DNA from: [Ruminococcus] torques ATCC 27756
GTDB taxonomy: Bacteria > Bacillota > Clostridia > Lachnospirales > Lachnospiraceae
Reading direction: 5' to 3'
Assembly: GCF_000153925.1 (NCBI RefSeq)
Contig: NZ_DS264358.1
Coordinates: 1-64,000, forward strand
DNA: 64,000 nucleotides
In this document: positions 1-9,414 of the stretch, in pieces
Numbering within the stretch: position 1 is the stretch's first letter
Layout of the letters: the number at the start of each line of letters is the position of its first letter
Program-made: the position numbers and the translations under genes
Notes under the pieces: model-generated
Databases searched by the model: none
What the model was told of the DNA's origin: nothing
What the model saw: the letters and a program-made list of their open reading frames with translations, nothing else

Positions 1-207
1 CCCACCTGCATCGAAAGAAATGTCGTTTTGAAAATTCATATAGATCGTATTGTCTACGCGGAATTTCCGGATCTTCGTTCCTTCCGGGAGGGGCTCGTCG
101 TGGATGGCGTTAAAGAGCGCGATTTCATTTGCTTCTGCTGATTCGTCTTCATAGAACAGATCTACGAAGACGCTGTTTTTGATTTCTCTGTTTTCTTTTC
201 CTGTCAT
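1..207 (-). CDS. Rpn-family recombination-promoting nuclease / PD-(D/E)XK protein, 3' end outside window
   Basis: Only the first 69 codons are present; the frame is still open at base 1. The ATG at 205-207 has a strong ribosome site (AAAGGAG, six bases upstream). The N-terminus carries NSVFVDLFYED and then the family signature NTIYMNFQNDISFD, where the ND-[IV]-SF segment belongs to the PD-(D/E)XK-like nuclease core of Rpn/YhgA-type putative transposases. These proteins are abundant and often multi-copy in Lachnospiraceae; characterised relatives cut DNA and stimulate recA-independent recombination. The same motif occurs in the ORF at 2449-3261, so the window holds two family members. Assignment to the family is from motif recognition; activity is not known. 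Confidence 0.8.
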   Translation of the reverse strand, partial: MTGKENREIKNSVFVDLFYEDESAEANEIALFNAIHDEPLPEGTKIRKFRVDNTIYMNFQNDISFDAGG

Positions 208-585
208 AGGCTTCTCCTTTCATGCACATGAACGAGTCCTATGAACTAAGAGAAAAGTTTTCACAATAAACTTTATTTTCTTTCTTAAGAATCAGTATAC
301 GAAAAAAAGCGGTGCTCTACAAGACTCTCCATGCAAAAATAATTTTGTTAATCGGGTAACTTTGAGGGAATTCCTCGGACTGACGATACTGTCAGCATTC
401 TCCGCGGACAGACGAGACTGCCGGCGCTTTTCACAGAAAGAATTTCTGTGAGTGGATTTATCATAACATATTTACAAATCAGGAACAATGATATTTTATT
501 ACAAGGATCTGCACTCTAACGTCAGTATACGATAAAGAATACGGCTGCACCGCAGCTTTCACTGCCATGCAGCCGGAATAAGTTT
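208..585. other. Intergenic region with a perfect palindrome
   Basis: No coding sequence was found on either strand. The stretch holds a perfect inverted repeat at 432-450 (CACAGAAA, three-base loop, TTTCTGTG) and a weaker hairpin near 380-400 (CTGAC/GTCAG). The promoter of the Rpn gene must lie here, but no convincing -35/-10 pair is visible. The terminator of the symporter gene lies at its right end. Confidence 0.6.
542..575 (-). terminator. Terminator-like hairpin after the Na/Pi symporter gene
   Basis: The stem CGGCTGCA (542-549) pairs with TGCAGCCG (568-575), just after the stop codon on the minus strand. It is followed by a weak T-rich tail (TATTCTTT), so efficiency is uncertain. Confidence 0.5.
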
Positions 586-2230
586 TTATTTATTACTTGC
601 CGAAAGCACTTCTTCCGCAATATTTCTTGAGTGATCGGAAATCCTCTCTAAGCCGACAAGCGCGTCAAGAAATACGATTCCCGCCTCCGTATCGCACTGC
701 TTATTTGCAAGACGCTGCATATGATCTGCCCGAAGGCGGATCTCCAGATCATCGGCGCTTCTTTCTTTTTCAATCACTTTCAGCGCCTTCTCCGCACTGT
801 TCTCTTCAAATGCTTCAACCGCATAAGTGAAACTGTCTGAACAGACTTCCAGCATCTCTTTCATTTCTGCTGCCCCGACACCCGAGAACTTCTTTTTTCT
901 GGTTCGCAAGGTTTTCTGCATACTCGGAAATATTTTCACAATAGTCGCTGATTCTTTCGATGTCTGAAACAATCTGAAGAAGGCTTGCCACGTGCTGATG
1001 CTCTTTTTCATTAATCGCCAGAGAGCTGATCCGTATCAGATAATCTGTAATTCCCTTGCAGAGCCGGTCCGCGATACTTTCTTCCTCTCGGATCTCGTTC
1101 ATCGTCTCTTCATCCTGAGTAAATAATACTCGGCGAGTCTTGTCCATCGTTCCTTTTACAATATATCCCATCCGGCATACTTCGCTTACAACAGACTGAA
1201 TCGCAATACTCGGAGTCTCTAACATCCTTTCATCAAGGAGCACACGGCTTTCATCTACTACTCCGTCTTCCTCTTTCTGGAGTTTTCTTGCCAGTTTGAT
1301 GATCCAGTCGGATACCGGGAAGAGCAGCAGTGTCGTTCCGATGTTGAAAATTGTATGTACCGTACTGATCTCTGTCTGCGTAATCATACCCGCGCCCATA
1401 CCCGGGTTGAGCACTTTGAAGAAAAAGATCGCCGCAACACTGAATATGATTGTTCCGATCACATTGAACAAAAGATGCATGATCGCCGCTGTCTTTGCTG
1501 TCTTTTTCGCTCCGATACTTGACATGATCGCCGTCACACATGTTCCGATATTCTGCCCCATGATAATATATACCGCCGCATTAAACGGTACAAGTCCTGC
1601 TGCCGCGAGACTCTGCAAGATGCCGACCGATGCAGACGAACTCTGGATGATCGCCGTCACAAGCGCACCTGCAAGAATACCAAGGAACGGATTGTGTCCA
1701 AGCTTCACGAAAATGCTGCAGAATGCTTCTGATTCCTGAAGCGGCGCAACCGCCGACGACATCGTTGTAATTCCGACGAAAAGGATACCGAACCCTACGA
1801 TAATGCTGGAAATATCTTTTGATGAACGTCTCTTGCCCGTCAGCATGATGATCACACCGATAATAATCGCAATCGGCGCGAGATTGGCAGGACTTAAAAA
1901 CTTCGCCCATTCCACACTCGACACGAGCCAGCCCGTTACCGTCGTTCCGATATTTGCTCCCATGATGACGCCCATCGCCTGAGACAGATTCATGATACCT
2001 GCGTTTACAAACCCTACGACCATAACTGTCGTTGCCGACGAACTCTGGATCACTGCCGTAATAAATGCGCCGAGCATCACTCCAAAAAGTTTATTTTTCG
2101 TCAGCGCTTCCAATAGAGACTTCATCCTGCTGCCCGCGGCATTCTCCAAACCTTGCGCCATGATCTGCATTCCGTAGATAAACATTCCCAAGCCACCCAC
2201 AAACGGGATGATAATAGATGCATAGTTCAT
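586..2230 (-). pseudogene. Na+/phosphate cotransporter with PhoU-like tail, frameshifted
   Basis: The gene encodes a Na/Pi cotransporter of the NptA/YjbB type (PNaS family). Residues 1-310 form two inverted membrane repeats, each with the QSSSA motif (ITAVIQSSSATT and VTAIIQSSSASV), which line the substrate path. A cytoplasmic PhoU-like helical domain follows. The main frame (ATG at 2228-2230, GGAGGA ribosome site) continues to a premature stop at 815. The expected end of the PhoU domain, including LERISDHSRNIAEE, lies one frame over at 586-895. The switch falls at a run of six A (893-898 on the plus strand as T6): with five A the two pieces join seamlessly. It is therefore a one-base insertion, a sequencing error or a slippage site. 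The transporter core is intact, so a shortened protein might still work. No pst or phoU gene is nearby. Confidence 0.82.
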
Positions 2231-2448
2231 AATTCTACTCTTTCCTCCGTAGCTATAAGAGTTTTTTCATTCACTTTTTTCACATAATTTATGCAGAGCT
2301 GCAAAAGTGTGCAACCCTGCATTCTTACGATACCATTATCAGCGTCAAAAAACAACAAAATCTTTGCATTTTCTTAGCGCAATTTTCACAGACGTTTTGT
2401 GGATGTAATATACACATAAAAAACTGGCGTTTTCTACACTTTCATGCT

Positions 2449-3261
2449 ATGATGTCGATAAAGCATTATACCGATCCAGAACTGTTGGAAATCAACACCT
2501 TAGAAAACGCGATCTATATGGCAATGCAGAACGATGTTTCATTCATGATCGGACTTCGGCTGTCTTTATACGAACATCAGTCAACTTTTAATCCTAATTT
2601 ACCGCTGAGATATCTGTTTTATATTTCGGACTTATACTCGGGTATGATCGACAAAAACAAATTATACGGTTCACGAAAAATTTTGATTCCGCCGCCGGAA
2701 TTCGTCATCTTTTATAATGGGATCCAGGATCAGCCGGACCGCCGGATCTTACGATTATCCGATTTATATTCCATACGGGATCAACACTGCAAATTAGAAT
2801 TAGAAGCTGTCATGCTCAACATTAATCTCGGACATAATCCAGCCTTAATGAATGCATGTACGATGCTGCATCAATACGCAGAGTATACAGACCGGGTTCG
2901 TCGGTACACAAAAACAATGTCGCTTGAAGATGCGGTTGAACATGCCATCACAGAATGTATCCACGAAGGGATTTTAAAATCATTTCTTGAGAAAAATCGA
3001 GCGGAGGTGAAAAACGTGTGCATTTACGAATATGACGAAGAAGAACATATCCGGCTGGAACGCAGTTACGCCTGGGAAGACGGAAAAAAGGAAGGACTTA
3101 AAGAAGGTATTCGGAAGGGCGAAAAAGGGAAAACTTGCAATCTCATTCAGAAAAAACTCGAGAAAGGAAAAACTCTTTCCCAGATTGCAGACGAGCTTGA
3201 AGATACGGAAGAAAATATCGGACGCCTGATCGAACAGTTTCATCTTGAAATACCCCAATAA
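2449..3261 (+). CDS. Rpn/PD-(D/E)XK family protein, apparently missing its N-terminus
   Basis: The 270-residue product begins almost at the conserved core: NAIYMAMQNDVSF aligns with NTIYMNFQNDISF of the ORF at 1-207, and LSLYEHQSTFNPN follows as in intact family members. The first 35-50 residues of the family are absent. No Shine-Dalgarno sequence precedes the ATGATG start, and the frame upstream stays open but does not look like the family. The C-terminus has the usual charged KKEGLKEGIRKGEKG stretch and a short helical tail. I infer a 5'-truncated copy that may be a relic. It is one of only two intact-looking plus-strand genes in the window. Confidence 0.62.
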   Translation: MMSIKHYTDPELLEINTLENAIYMAMQNDVSFMIGLRLSLYEHQSTFNPNLPLRYLFYISDLYSGMIDKNKLYGSRKILIPPPEFVIFYNGIQDQPDRRILRLSDLYSIRDQHCKLELEAVMLNINLGHNPALMNACTMLHQYAEYTDRVRRYTKTMSLEDAVEHAITECIHEGILKSFLEKNRAEVKNVCIYEYDEEEHIRLERSYAWEDGKKEGLKEGIRKGEKGKTCNLIQKKLEKGKTLSQIADELEDTEENIGRLIEQFHLEIPQ

Positions 3262-3311
3262 CCGAAGCGACTTATATAGAGAAAAACAATTATAATTCTC
3301 TGCAGACACAG

Positions 3312-3359
3312 TGTGTACAGAAATCTTCTTTATTTTATTTTTCTTGATTTCTGTACACA
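3312..3359. terminator. 14-bp perfect inverted repeat between convergent genes
   Basis: TGTGTACAGAAATC at 3312-3325 is repeated exactly inverted at 3346-3359 around a 20-base T-rich loop. It lies between the convergent ends of the Rpn relative and spoVAE and is a likely bidirectional terminator, although the loop is long. Confidence 0.5.
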
Positions 3360-3372
3360 TTTTCATAAAAAT

Positions 3373-3729
3373 CTATTTTTTCATTTTCGGTTCAAAGATA
3401 AAGGACGCAATATAACCGAAGATCAGCGCTGCGGAAATACCGACGGCACTCGCCTGAAATCCACCCATGAACACACCCATAAATCCATATTTGTCAACAG
3501 CTTCTTTCACGCCCTGCCAAAGCACATTGCCGAATCCCGGAAGGGGAACGCCTGCCCCTGCCCCGGCAAGTTTCTGAAACGGATCGTACAGTCCGCAAAA
3601 TCCAAGCAAAGCTCCGCCACATACTAAAAGCACCATAACCCTTCCCGGCATCAGCTTTGTCCTGTCTAATAAAATCTGCACAGCCGCGCATATAAGACCT
3701 CCTACGATAAACGCTTTTACATAATCCAT
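3373..3729 (-). CDS. spoVAE: Stage V sporulation protein AE (SpoVAEb type)
   Basis: This is a 118-residue, very hydrophobic protein with at least three membrane segments and the SpoVA signature GAGAGVPLPGFGN (about residues 55-67). SpoVAE works with SpoVAC and SpoVAD in the inner forespore membrane, where the SpoVA channel moves dipicolinic acid into the developing spore and out again at germination. An AAAGGGTG ribosome site precedes the start. It lies 90 bp downstream of spoVAD on the same strand, and both are expected to be under forespore control (sigma-G in Bacillus). Length fits the family. Confidence 0.93.
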   Translation of the reverse strand: MDYVKAFIVGGLICAAVQILLDRTKLMPGRVMVLLVCGGALLGFCGLYDPFQKLAGAGAGVPLPGFGNVLWQGVKEAVDKYGFMGVFMGGFQASAVGISAALIFGYIASFIFEPKMKK

Positions 3730-3819
3730 TTTGTTTCACCCTTTCTCTTTTCTACTCTGCTCATTCTTCTTGCTTTTATCATTTTGCCTTCTATCTTCTT
3801 GCTTTTTAATTTCCTTATG

Positions 3820-4866
3820 CTATGCATCGCTTTCCAGAACAATTCCGTGAGCGATCCCCGGTACGCTCGCCCCCTCGTTGAAACTGACGGTAGACATAAG
3901 CGCCCCTGTAGGAACAAACAACACCCGCTTCCATTCTCCTTTTTCTAATTTAGGAAGTACATACGATGCCAGCGTTACGGCGGCGCAGCCGCATCCGCTT
4001 CCACCGGCATGCGTATCCTGCCGTTCTTTATCAAAAATCGTCATTCCGCAATCCATATGTTTTTCGCATATATCGTACCCTTTTTCTCTGATAAGATCGA
4101 ATAAAATCGTTCTTCCGATGCTTCCTAAATCTCCTGTAATAATCCTGTCGTAATCTTTTTCTTTTCTTTCCATATCCTGAAAGTTCTGTACAATCGTATC
4201 CATGGCCGCCGGAGCCATACACGCGCCCATATTTTGAGAATCCTTCAAGCCATAATCTACGATCTTTCCGACAGTTACTCCTGTAATGCGAATATTAGAA
4301 AAGTACGACTTTGTATTTTGTTTTCTGTATTCCTCTGCCGACTGCACAAGAAACGCGCCGCTTCCCGTCACTGTCCAATGTGAAGAAAGAGGTCTCTGAT
4401 TCGCATATCCTAACGGAAAGCGAAACTCTTTTTCCGCACTTCCAAAATGACTTGATGTGACGGCGATCATCGTTCCTCCGTATCCTGCGGCAGCGCTCAT
4501 AGATGCAAGCGCAAGCGCTTCTCCTGATGTAGAACATGCTCCGTAGAGGCCGAACATCGGAATCTGCAAAGCCTCTACCCCCATTGAAGTTGCTATTCCC
4601 TGCCGCAAAAGATCCCCTCCAAAAAGATATCGGATCTTTTTCAAGTCCACATGTGCCTTTCCTGCCGCAAGAACACACGCTTCTTTCTGCATGTTACTCT
4701 CCGCTTCTTCCCATGTCTGTGCTCCGAACAGGTCGTCTTTATCTGTCACGTCAAATAATTTCCCGATTGGTCCATCCGCCTCTTTGCTGCCTGCGACAGA
4801 CGCAGCGCTGATAAGATACGGCGCTTCCCGAAACATAATGCTTTGCGCCCCTTTTATCTGATCCAT
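3820..4866 (-). CDS. spoVAD: Stage V sporulation protein AD
   Basis: The 348-residue protein has the thiolase/ketoacyl-synthase-like fold of SpoVAD, seen in GLYGACSTSGEALALA (the family's thiolase-like cysteine region), HTGSGSGC-like HAGGSGCGCAA and PTGALMS near the C-terminus. SpoVAD is the soluble, dipicolinate-binding part of the SpoVA channel on the inner spore membrane. Its length matches other SpoVAD proteins. It is the first gene of a spoVAD-spoVAE pair and is divergent from spoVAC, whereas in most sporulating Firmicutes the order is spoVAC-spoVAD-spoVAE on one strand. Confidence 0.94.
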   Translation of the reverse strand: MDQIKGAQSIMFREAPYLISAASVAGSKEADGPIGKLFDVTDKDDLFGAQTWEEAESNMQKEACVLAAGKAHVDLKKIRYLFGGDLLRQGIATSMGVEALQIPMFGLYGACSTSGEALALASMSAAAGYGGTMIAVTSSHFGSAEKEFRFPLGYANQRPLSSHWTVTGSGAFLVQSAEEYRKQNTKSYFSNIRITGVTVGKIVDYGLKDSQNMGACMAPAAMDTIVQNFQDMERKEKDYDRIITGDLGSIGRTILFDLIREKGYDICEKHMDCGMTIFDKERQDTHAGGSGCGCAAVTLASYVLPKLEKGEWKRVLFVPTGALMSTVSFNEGASVPGIAHGIVLESDA

Positions 4867-4899
4867 AATCCTTCCTTTCCCTGACTCCGTCTTCCATCA

Positions 4900-4960
4900 G
4901 CCATGTTACGCACACATTGCGTTTTACACATGGCGTGGGCTGAACTGTTACAGTTTTATT
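4900..4960 (+). repeat. Dispersed repeat, family 2 (MITE-like end)
   Basis: GCCATGT (4900-4906) pairs with ACATGGC (4928-4934), and ATGGCGTGGGCTGAACTGTT matches ends found near 16010 and in the 167-bp tandem array. The last part, AACTGT-T-ACAGTT followed by a T-rich run, is itself a small terminator-like palindrome. It sits in the 233-bp space between divergent spoVAD and spoVAC. Confidence 0.6.
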
Positions 4961-5099
4961 TTTATTATTTTTATTGTCGGCATATTTGCGAAAAATTATT
5001 ATGAATTTATATACATATTCGGAAAATTATTTCAGATACTAACAGAAAAGAAATTAAAAACGCGCGTGTTGCGCGAAATGCAAGGAGTGTGTTTCATCT

Positions 5100-5561
5100 A
5101 TGGATAAGATACAAAAACTGAAACAAGAAAAACAATATGAACAATATGTAAAAGAAAAAACGCCCCGACATAATCTTTTTCTGAATATGTGCAAAGCGTT
5201 TTTCCTCGGCGGGCTGATCTGCCTGCTCGGACAAGTTATTTATCATTATTTTGAATTACGAAATCTTTCTCCCGATGAGTGCAGCCGCTGGATGTCTCTG
5301 TCGCTCATCCTTTTAAGCGTTTTGTTCACCGGAACCGGAATTTACCAGAAACTTGCAGCCTGGGGAGGCGCCGGAGCGCTCGTGCCGATCACCGGATTCG
5401 CAAATTCAGTAGCTGCCCCTGCCATCGAATACAAAAAAGAAGGTCAGGTATTCGGCATCGGATGTAAAATTTTTACGATCGCCGGTCCTGTTATCCTGTA
5501 CGGTATTTTCACAAGCTGGGGACTGGGACTGATCTACTGGTTCGGAACTTTATTTAAGTAA
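5100..5561 (+). CDS. spoVAC: Stage V sporulation protein AC
   Basis: This is a 153-residue membrane protein with a short charged N-terminus, about four membrane helices and the SpoVA-type loop AAWGGAGALVPITGFANS (about residues 84-101). SpoVAC is the membrane channel subunit of the SpoVA complex; the Bacillus protein is reported to act as a mechanosensitive channel for dipicolinate. An AAGGAG ribosome site lies upstream. It is transcribed away from spoVAD, an unusual arrangement. Its 3' end overlaps the end of malQ by 8 bp on opposite strands. Confidence 0.93.
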   Translation: MDKIQKLKQEKQYEQYVKEKTPRHNLFLNMCKAFFLGGLICLLGQVIYHYFELRNLSPDECSRWMSLSLILLSVLFTGTGIYQKLAAWGGAGALVPITGFANSVAAPAIEYKKEGQVFGIGCKIFTIAGPVILYGIFTSWGLGLIYWFGTLFK

Positions 5562-7041
5562 AACGCAGCCGTCCGTATATTTTTGTCATTCGCTCCATCT
5601 CCCGAACTGTCCCTTCATCCGGCTCTCCCGGTTTCATACGCCATTCCCAATTCCCGCCAAGTGTGGACGGCGTATTAATTCGTGCATCGCTTCCAAGTCC
5701 CAGATAATCCTGCATCGGAACGATGCACAGATCCGCCGCGCTTCCCATTGCCATAGCAATAAAATCTCCCGCAAGCGTATCTTCATCAAGACGGGGCTTA
5801 TACATGTATTCTTTTGCAAACTGCCGTGTTGATCCTGCCGCCGTGTGATACCATCCTTTTGTCGTATCATTATCGTGAGTTCCCGTATATACAACGCAGT
5901 TTCTTGTATATGTATGCGGGAGATAGTTTGAATCTTCCCTTGAATCGAATGCAAACTGAAGCACTTTCATCCCCGGAAATCCACTTTCTTTTAAAAGCTG
6001 TATCACACTCGGAGTTAAAAAGCCGAGATCTTCGGCAATAATCCTTTTTCTGCCGATCTTTTCTTCCAGCGTCCGGAACAGCTCTATCCCCGGTCCCGGC
6101 ATCCACTTTCCGTGTACTGCCGTTTTTTCTCCGTACGGAACAGCATAATATTCATCAAAACCGCGGAAATGATCGATCCGCACGACATCATACAGCCGGA
6201 AACAGTGTTCGATCCTGCGAATCCACCAGTCGTACCCTGTTTTTTTATGATATTCCCAATCGTAGAGCGGATTCCCCCACAACTGTCCTGTCTGCGAAAA
6301 TCCATCCGGCGGACATCCCGCAACATCGATCGGTTCAAGAGCGTCATTAAAACGGAACATCTCCGGCGCCGACCATGTATCCGCGCTGTCAAACGCAACA
6401 TAGATCGGAATATCTCCGATAATCTCTATGCCGTTTTCGTTCGCATAAGAGCGAAGGCGTTTCCACTGTCTGTCAAATTCATATTGCTGAAATTTGTAAA
6501 AGGCAATCTGACGCGACAGCTCTGCTTTTGCATTTTCAATCGCCTGTGACTCTTTGTTTTTAAGCGGTTCTTCCCATTCATTCCAACTCACGCCGCCGTT
6601 TCGGTCTTTGATCGCCATATAGAGGCTATAATCTTCCAGCCAAAATTGATTTTCCGAAACAAATGCGCGGTATTCGTCATTTTCTCCAAAACGCGAAAAC
6701 GCTTTCTCAAGTATTTGAAACCGTATCTTATATATTTTTTCATAATCTATCTTATCTTCCCGTATTCTCTCACATCCGTATTCGCACTCCTGCGCTGTCA
6801 ACAAACCTTCTCCTGTAAGCGTTTCAAGATCGATAAAATACGGATTGCCTGCAAATGTAGAAAAAGACTGATACGGAGAATCTCCGTATCCGGTCGGCCC
6901 TAACGGAAGAATCTGCCAGTAACTTTGCCCTGCCGCCTTAAGCCTGTCAATAAATTGATAGGCTTCTTTTGAAAAACATCCGATTCCATATTTTGACGGC
7001 AGTGAAAATATCGGAAGCAGCACGCCGCTTGCCCGTTCCAT
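5554..7041 (-). CDS. malQ: 4-alpha-glucanotransferase (amylomaltase)
   Basis: MalQ (GH77) transfers maltosyl and longer units between alpha-1,4-glucans and releases glucose. Family signatures are SYWQILPLGPTGYGDSPYQ (about residues 40-58), VRIDHFRGF with the catalytic aspartate nucleophile, AEDLGFLTP with the acid/base glutamate, and YTGTHDNDT. The chosen ATG at 7041 gives 495 residues and has AAGGGGGA five bases upstream; an earlier in-frame ATG at 7062 lacks a ribosome site. It lies 52 bp downstream of glgP on the same strand. The pair is the usual maltodextrin or glycogen breakdown module: MalQ lengthens short glucans that the phosphorylase then degrades. Confidence 0.95.
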   Translation of the reverse strand: MERASGVLLPIFSLPSKYGIGCFSKEAYQFIDRLKAAGQSYWQILPLGPTGYGDSPYQSFSTFAGNPYFIDLETLTGEGLLTAQECEYGCERIREDKIDYEKIYKIRFQILEKAFSRFGENDEYRAFVSENQFWLEDYSLYMAIKDRNGGVSWNEWEEPLKNKESQAIENAKAELSRQIAFYKFQQYEFDRQWKRLRSYANENGIEIIGDIPIYVAFDSADTWSAPEMFRFNDALEPIDVAGCPPDGFSQTGQLWGNPLYDWEYHKKTGYDWWIRRIEHCFRLYDVVRIDHFRGFDEYYAVPYGEKTAVHGKWMPGPGIELFRTLEEKIGRKRIIAEDLGFLTPSVIQLLKESGFPGMKVLQFAFDSREDSNYLPHTYTRNCVVYTGTHDNDTTKGWYHTAAGSTRQFAKEYMYKPRLDEDTLAGDFIAMAMGSAADLCIVPMQDYLGLGSDARINTPSTLGGNWEWRMKPGEPDEGTVREMERMTKIYGRLRFT

Positions 7042-7093
7042 AACCATCCCCCTTTTCATCAATATACCGTTTTACTAATATTTTTCTTTAATC

Positions 7094-9361
7094 TTATGAT
7101 CTTGTTAATTTCCAAATATCTCTATTATACTGTTCAATCGTTCTGTCTGATGAGAAGTAGCCTGCTTCGGCAATATTGACAAGCATCTTTTTCGCCCATT
7201 CCTTTTGATCTGTATACGCCGCCAGCGCCTTGTCTTTTGCCTTTTTGTACGCATCAAAATCAAGAAATGTCATAAACCAGTCTTTTCCTATCAGCTCTTT
7301 TTGCAGACGCTCCAGACTTTCTTTGCATCCGATCTTCATCATCTGTTTTTCTGTAATGAAATCAACCGCCGCTTTGATCTTCGGATTCTTTTTATAATAA
7401 TCTTTTGCCGAATAATCCGCTTTTTTATAATGTTCGATTACTTCGTCGCTTGACGCTCCGAACACGAAAATATTATCGTCTCCTACAAGTTCATGTATCT
7501 CTACGTTTGCCCCGTCCTCTGTACCGAGAGTGACTGCACCGTTTAACATAAACTTCATATTCCCCGTGCCGCTTGCCTCTTTTGACGCAAGAGAGATCTG
7601 CTCGGATATATCACATGCAGGAATCAGTTTTTCAGCCTTTGTCACATTATAATTCTCTACCATGACAACTTTCAGATAAGGACTTACTTCCGGATCATTA
7701 TTAATGATCTCCTGCAGGCAAAGTATAAGATGAATGATATCCTTTGCGATCACATATGCCGGAGCCGCTTTCGCCCCGAAGATCGCTGTGATCGGAGTTT
7801 TCGGAAGAATCCCCTCCTTGATCTCCAAATATTTATCAATAATATACAGTGCATTTAACTGCTGCCGTTTATACTCGTGAAGTCTTTTTACCTGAATATC
7901 GAAAATCGTATCTGCGTCTATCTCTATTGCCTGTGTCTCTTTCAGATACGCGGCAAGATCTTTTTTATTTTCTTTTTTAATCTCTAAAAGGCGTTTCAAA
8001 ACAGTCTCGTCGTCTTTGTATTCAAGCAGTTTGACAAGTTTAGAGGCATCTTCTTTATACTCGTCTTTGATTGTTTCATCAAGCAGCGCCGTAAGACGCG
8101 GGTTGCAGTGAAGAAGCCATCTGCGGAACGTAATCCCGTTTGTTTTATTATTGAATTTATCAGGATAGATTTTATAAAAATGATTCAGTTCCGATTGTTT
8201 TAAGATGTCCGTATGAAGCGCCGCCACTCCGTTAACGCTGAATCCGTAATGAATGTCGATATGCGCCATATGAACAGTATCGTTTCTGTCTATGATGGCT
8301 GTTGATTCATCGCTGAATCTTCTGCGAACTTTATCATCAAGTATCTCAATGATCGGAACGAGCTGCGGCACAACCTTTTTTAAATATCCGATCGGCCATT
8401 TTTCAAGCGCTTCTGCCAAAATCGTATGATTCGTATACGCGCATGTACGGGATACGACATCGATCGCTTCATCGATATCAAGCCCTCTTTCCACAAGAAG
8501 CCGGATCAGTTCGGGAATGACCATTGTAGGATGAGTGTCGTTGATCTGGATGACAGCATAATCCGGCAGATCATACAATGTACTTCCTTTTTGCACACAT
8601 TCATCCAAGATCATCTGTGCGGCGCTGCTTACCATGAAATACTGCTGATAAATGCGCAGAAGCCTTCCTTTTTCATCGCTGTCATCAGGATATAAAAACA
8701 ACGTCAGATTTTTTGCGATATCTTCTTTATCAAAATGAATTCCGTCTTCCACGATTCCCTCATCAACAGAATCGATGTCAAAAAGGTGCAGTTTGTTTGT
8801 CTGATCATGATATCCCGTCACTGCGATATCGTACATTCTTGCATTAACTTTCAATCCTCTGAAAGAAACCGGATAGACAACATCCGTTTTTGTCAGCCAT
8901 GACTGTTTCTCAATCCACGGATTCGGAAGCTCTTTTTGAAGATGGTCTTTAAACTCCTGTTTGAACAGGCCGAGGTGATAATTCAGTCCGATCCCGTCTC
9001 CGGGCAGTCCGAGTGTTGCGATCGAATCAAGAAAACATGCCGCCAGTCTCCCAAGCCCTCCGTTTCCAAGAGATGGCTCCGGCTCAACCTCCTCGATCTG
9101 ACATATATCTTTTCCGTTTTGAAAGAGCATTTCTTTTACTTCATCATAAATACCGAGATTGATCATATTGTTTGACAACAGTTTTCCGATCAAAAACTCT
9201 GCCGAAATGTAATAAAGCTTCTTTTTCCCTGCAGCTCTTTCTTTTCCTGCCGCCAGTTTCTGCACAAACAAAAGCAACGCTTCATAAATCTCTCTGTTTG
9301 ATGCCTGCGCCACAGATTTACTCATATACAATTCTAATTCTTCCTGTATACCGGTTCTCAT
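7094..9361 (-). CDS. glgP: Glycogen/maltodextrin phosphorylase
   Basis: This is a GT35 alpha-glucan phosphorylase of 755 residues that releases glucose-1-phosphate from alpha-1,4-glucans in the cytoplasm. The pyridoxal-phosphate site is visible in [15 protein letters not shown], with the cofactor lysine near residue 603. [20 protein letters not shown] and [14 protein letters not shown] are further hallmarks. The frame extends upstream to 9574, but GGAGG seven bases before the ATG at 9359-9361 and the usual family N-terminus mark the real start. It is transcribed ahead of malQ, probably as one unit. Confidence 0.96.
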   Translation of the reverse strand: MRTGIQEELELYMSKSVAQASNREIYEALLLFVQKLAAGKERAAGKKKLYYISAEFLIGKLLSNNMINLGIYDEVKEMLFQNGKDICQIEEVEPEPSLGNGGLGRLAACFLDSIATLGLPGDGIGLNYHLGLFKQEFKDHLQKELPNPWIEKQSWLTKTDVVYPVSFRGLKVNARMYDIAVTGYHDQTNKLHLFDIDSVDEGIVEDGIHFDKEDIAKNLTLFLYPDDSDEKGRLLRIYQQYFMVSSAAQMILDECVQKGSTLYDLPDYAVIQINDTHPTMVIPELIRLLVERGLDIDEAIDVVSRTCAYTNHTILAEALEKWPIGYLKKVVPQLVPIIEILDDKVRRRFSDESTAIIDRNDTVHMAHIDIHYGFSVNGVAALHTDILKQSELNHFYKIYPDKFNNKTNGITFRRWLLHCNPRLTALLDETIKDEYKEDASKLVKLLEYKDDETVLKRLLEIKKENKKDLAAYLKETQAIEIDADTIFDIQVKRLHEYKRQQLNALYIIDKYLEIKEGILPKTPITAIFGAKAAPAYVIAKDIIHLILCLQEIINNDPEVSPYLKVVMVENYNVTKAEKLIPACDISEQISLASKEASGTGNMKFMLNGAVTLGTEDGANVEIHELVGDDNIFVFGASSDEVIEHYKKADYSAKDYYKKNPKIKAAVDFITEKQMMKIGCKESLERLQKELIGKDWFMTFLDFDAYKKAKDKALAAYTDQKEWAKKMLVNIAEAGYFSSDRTIEQYNRDIWKLTRS

Positions 9362-9414
9362 TTTACTACCTCCGAAAATTTTCCTCTCATTCCTTTTATG
9401 ATTTATTTTTCTTC

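Noticed and set aside
885-905. Programmed -1 frameshift at A6G in the Na/Pi gene
   Set aside because: The downstream frame is +1 relative to the upstream one; a -1 slip would give an unrelated short tail, so classic dnaX-type frameshifting does not explain it.
4980-5020. Divergent sigma-G promoters between spoVAD and spoVAC
   Set aside because: A good -10 (CATAATA, minus strand) is present but no -35 at the right spacing; on the plus strand GCATA and CATATTC are 29 bases apart.
7042-7062. Longer N-terminus of MalQ
   Set aside because: The upstream ATG has no ribosome site, while the ATG at 7041 has one and matches the family start.
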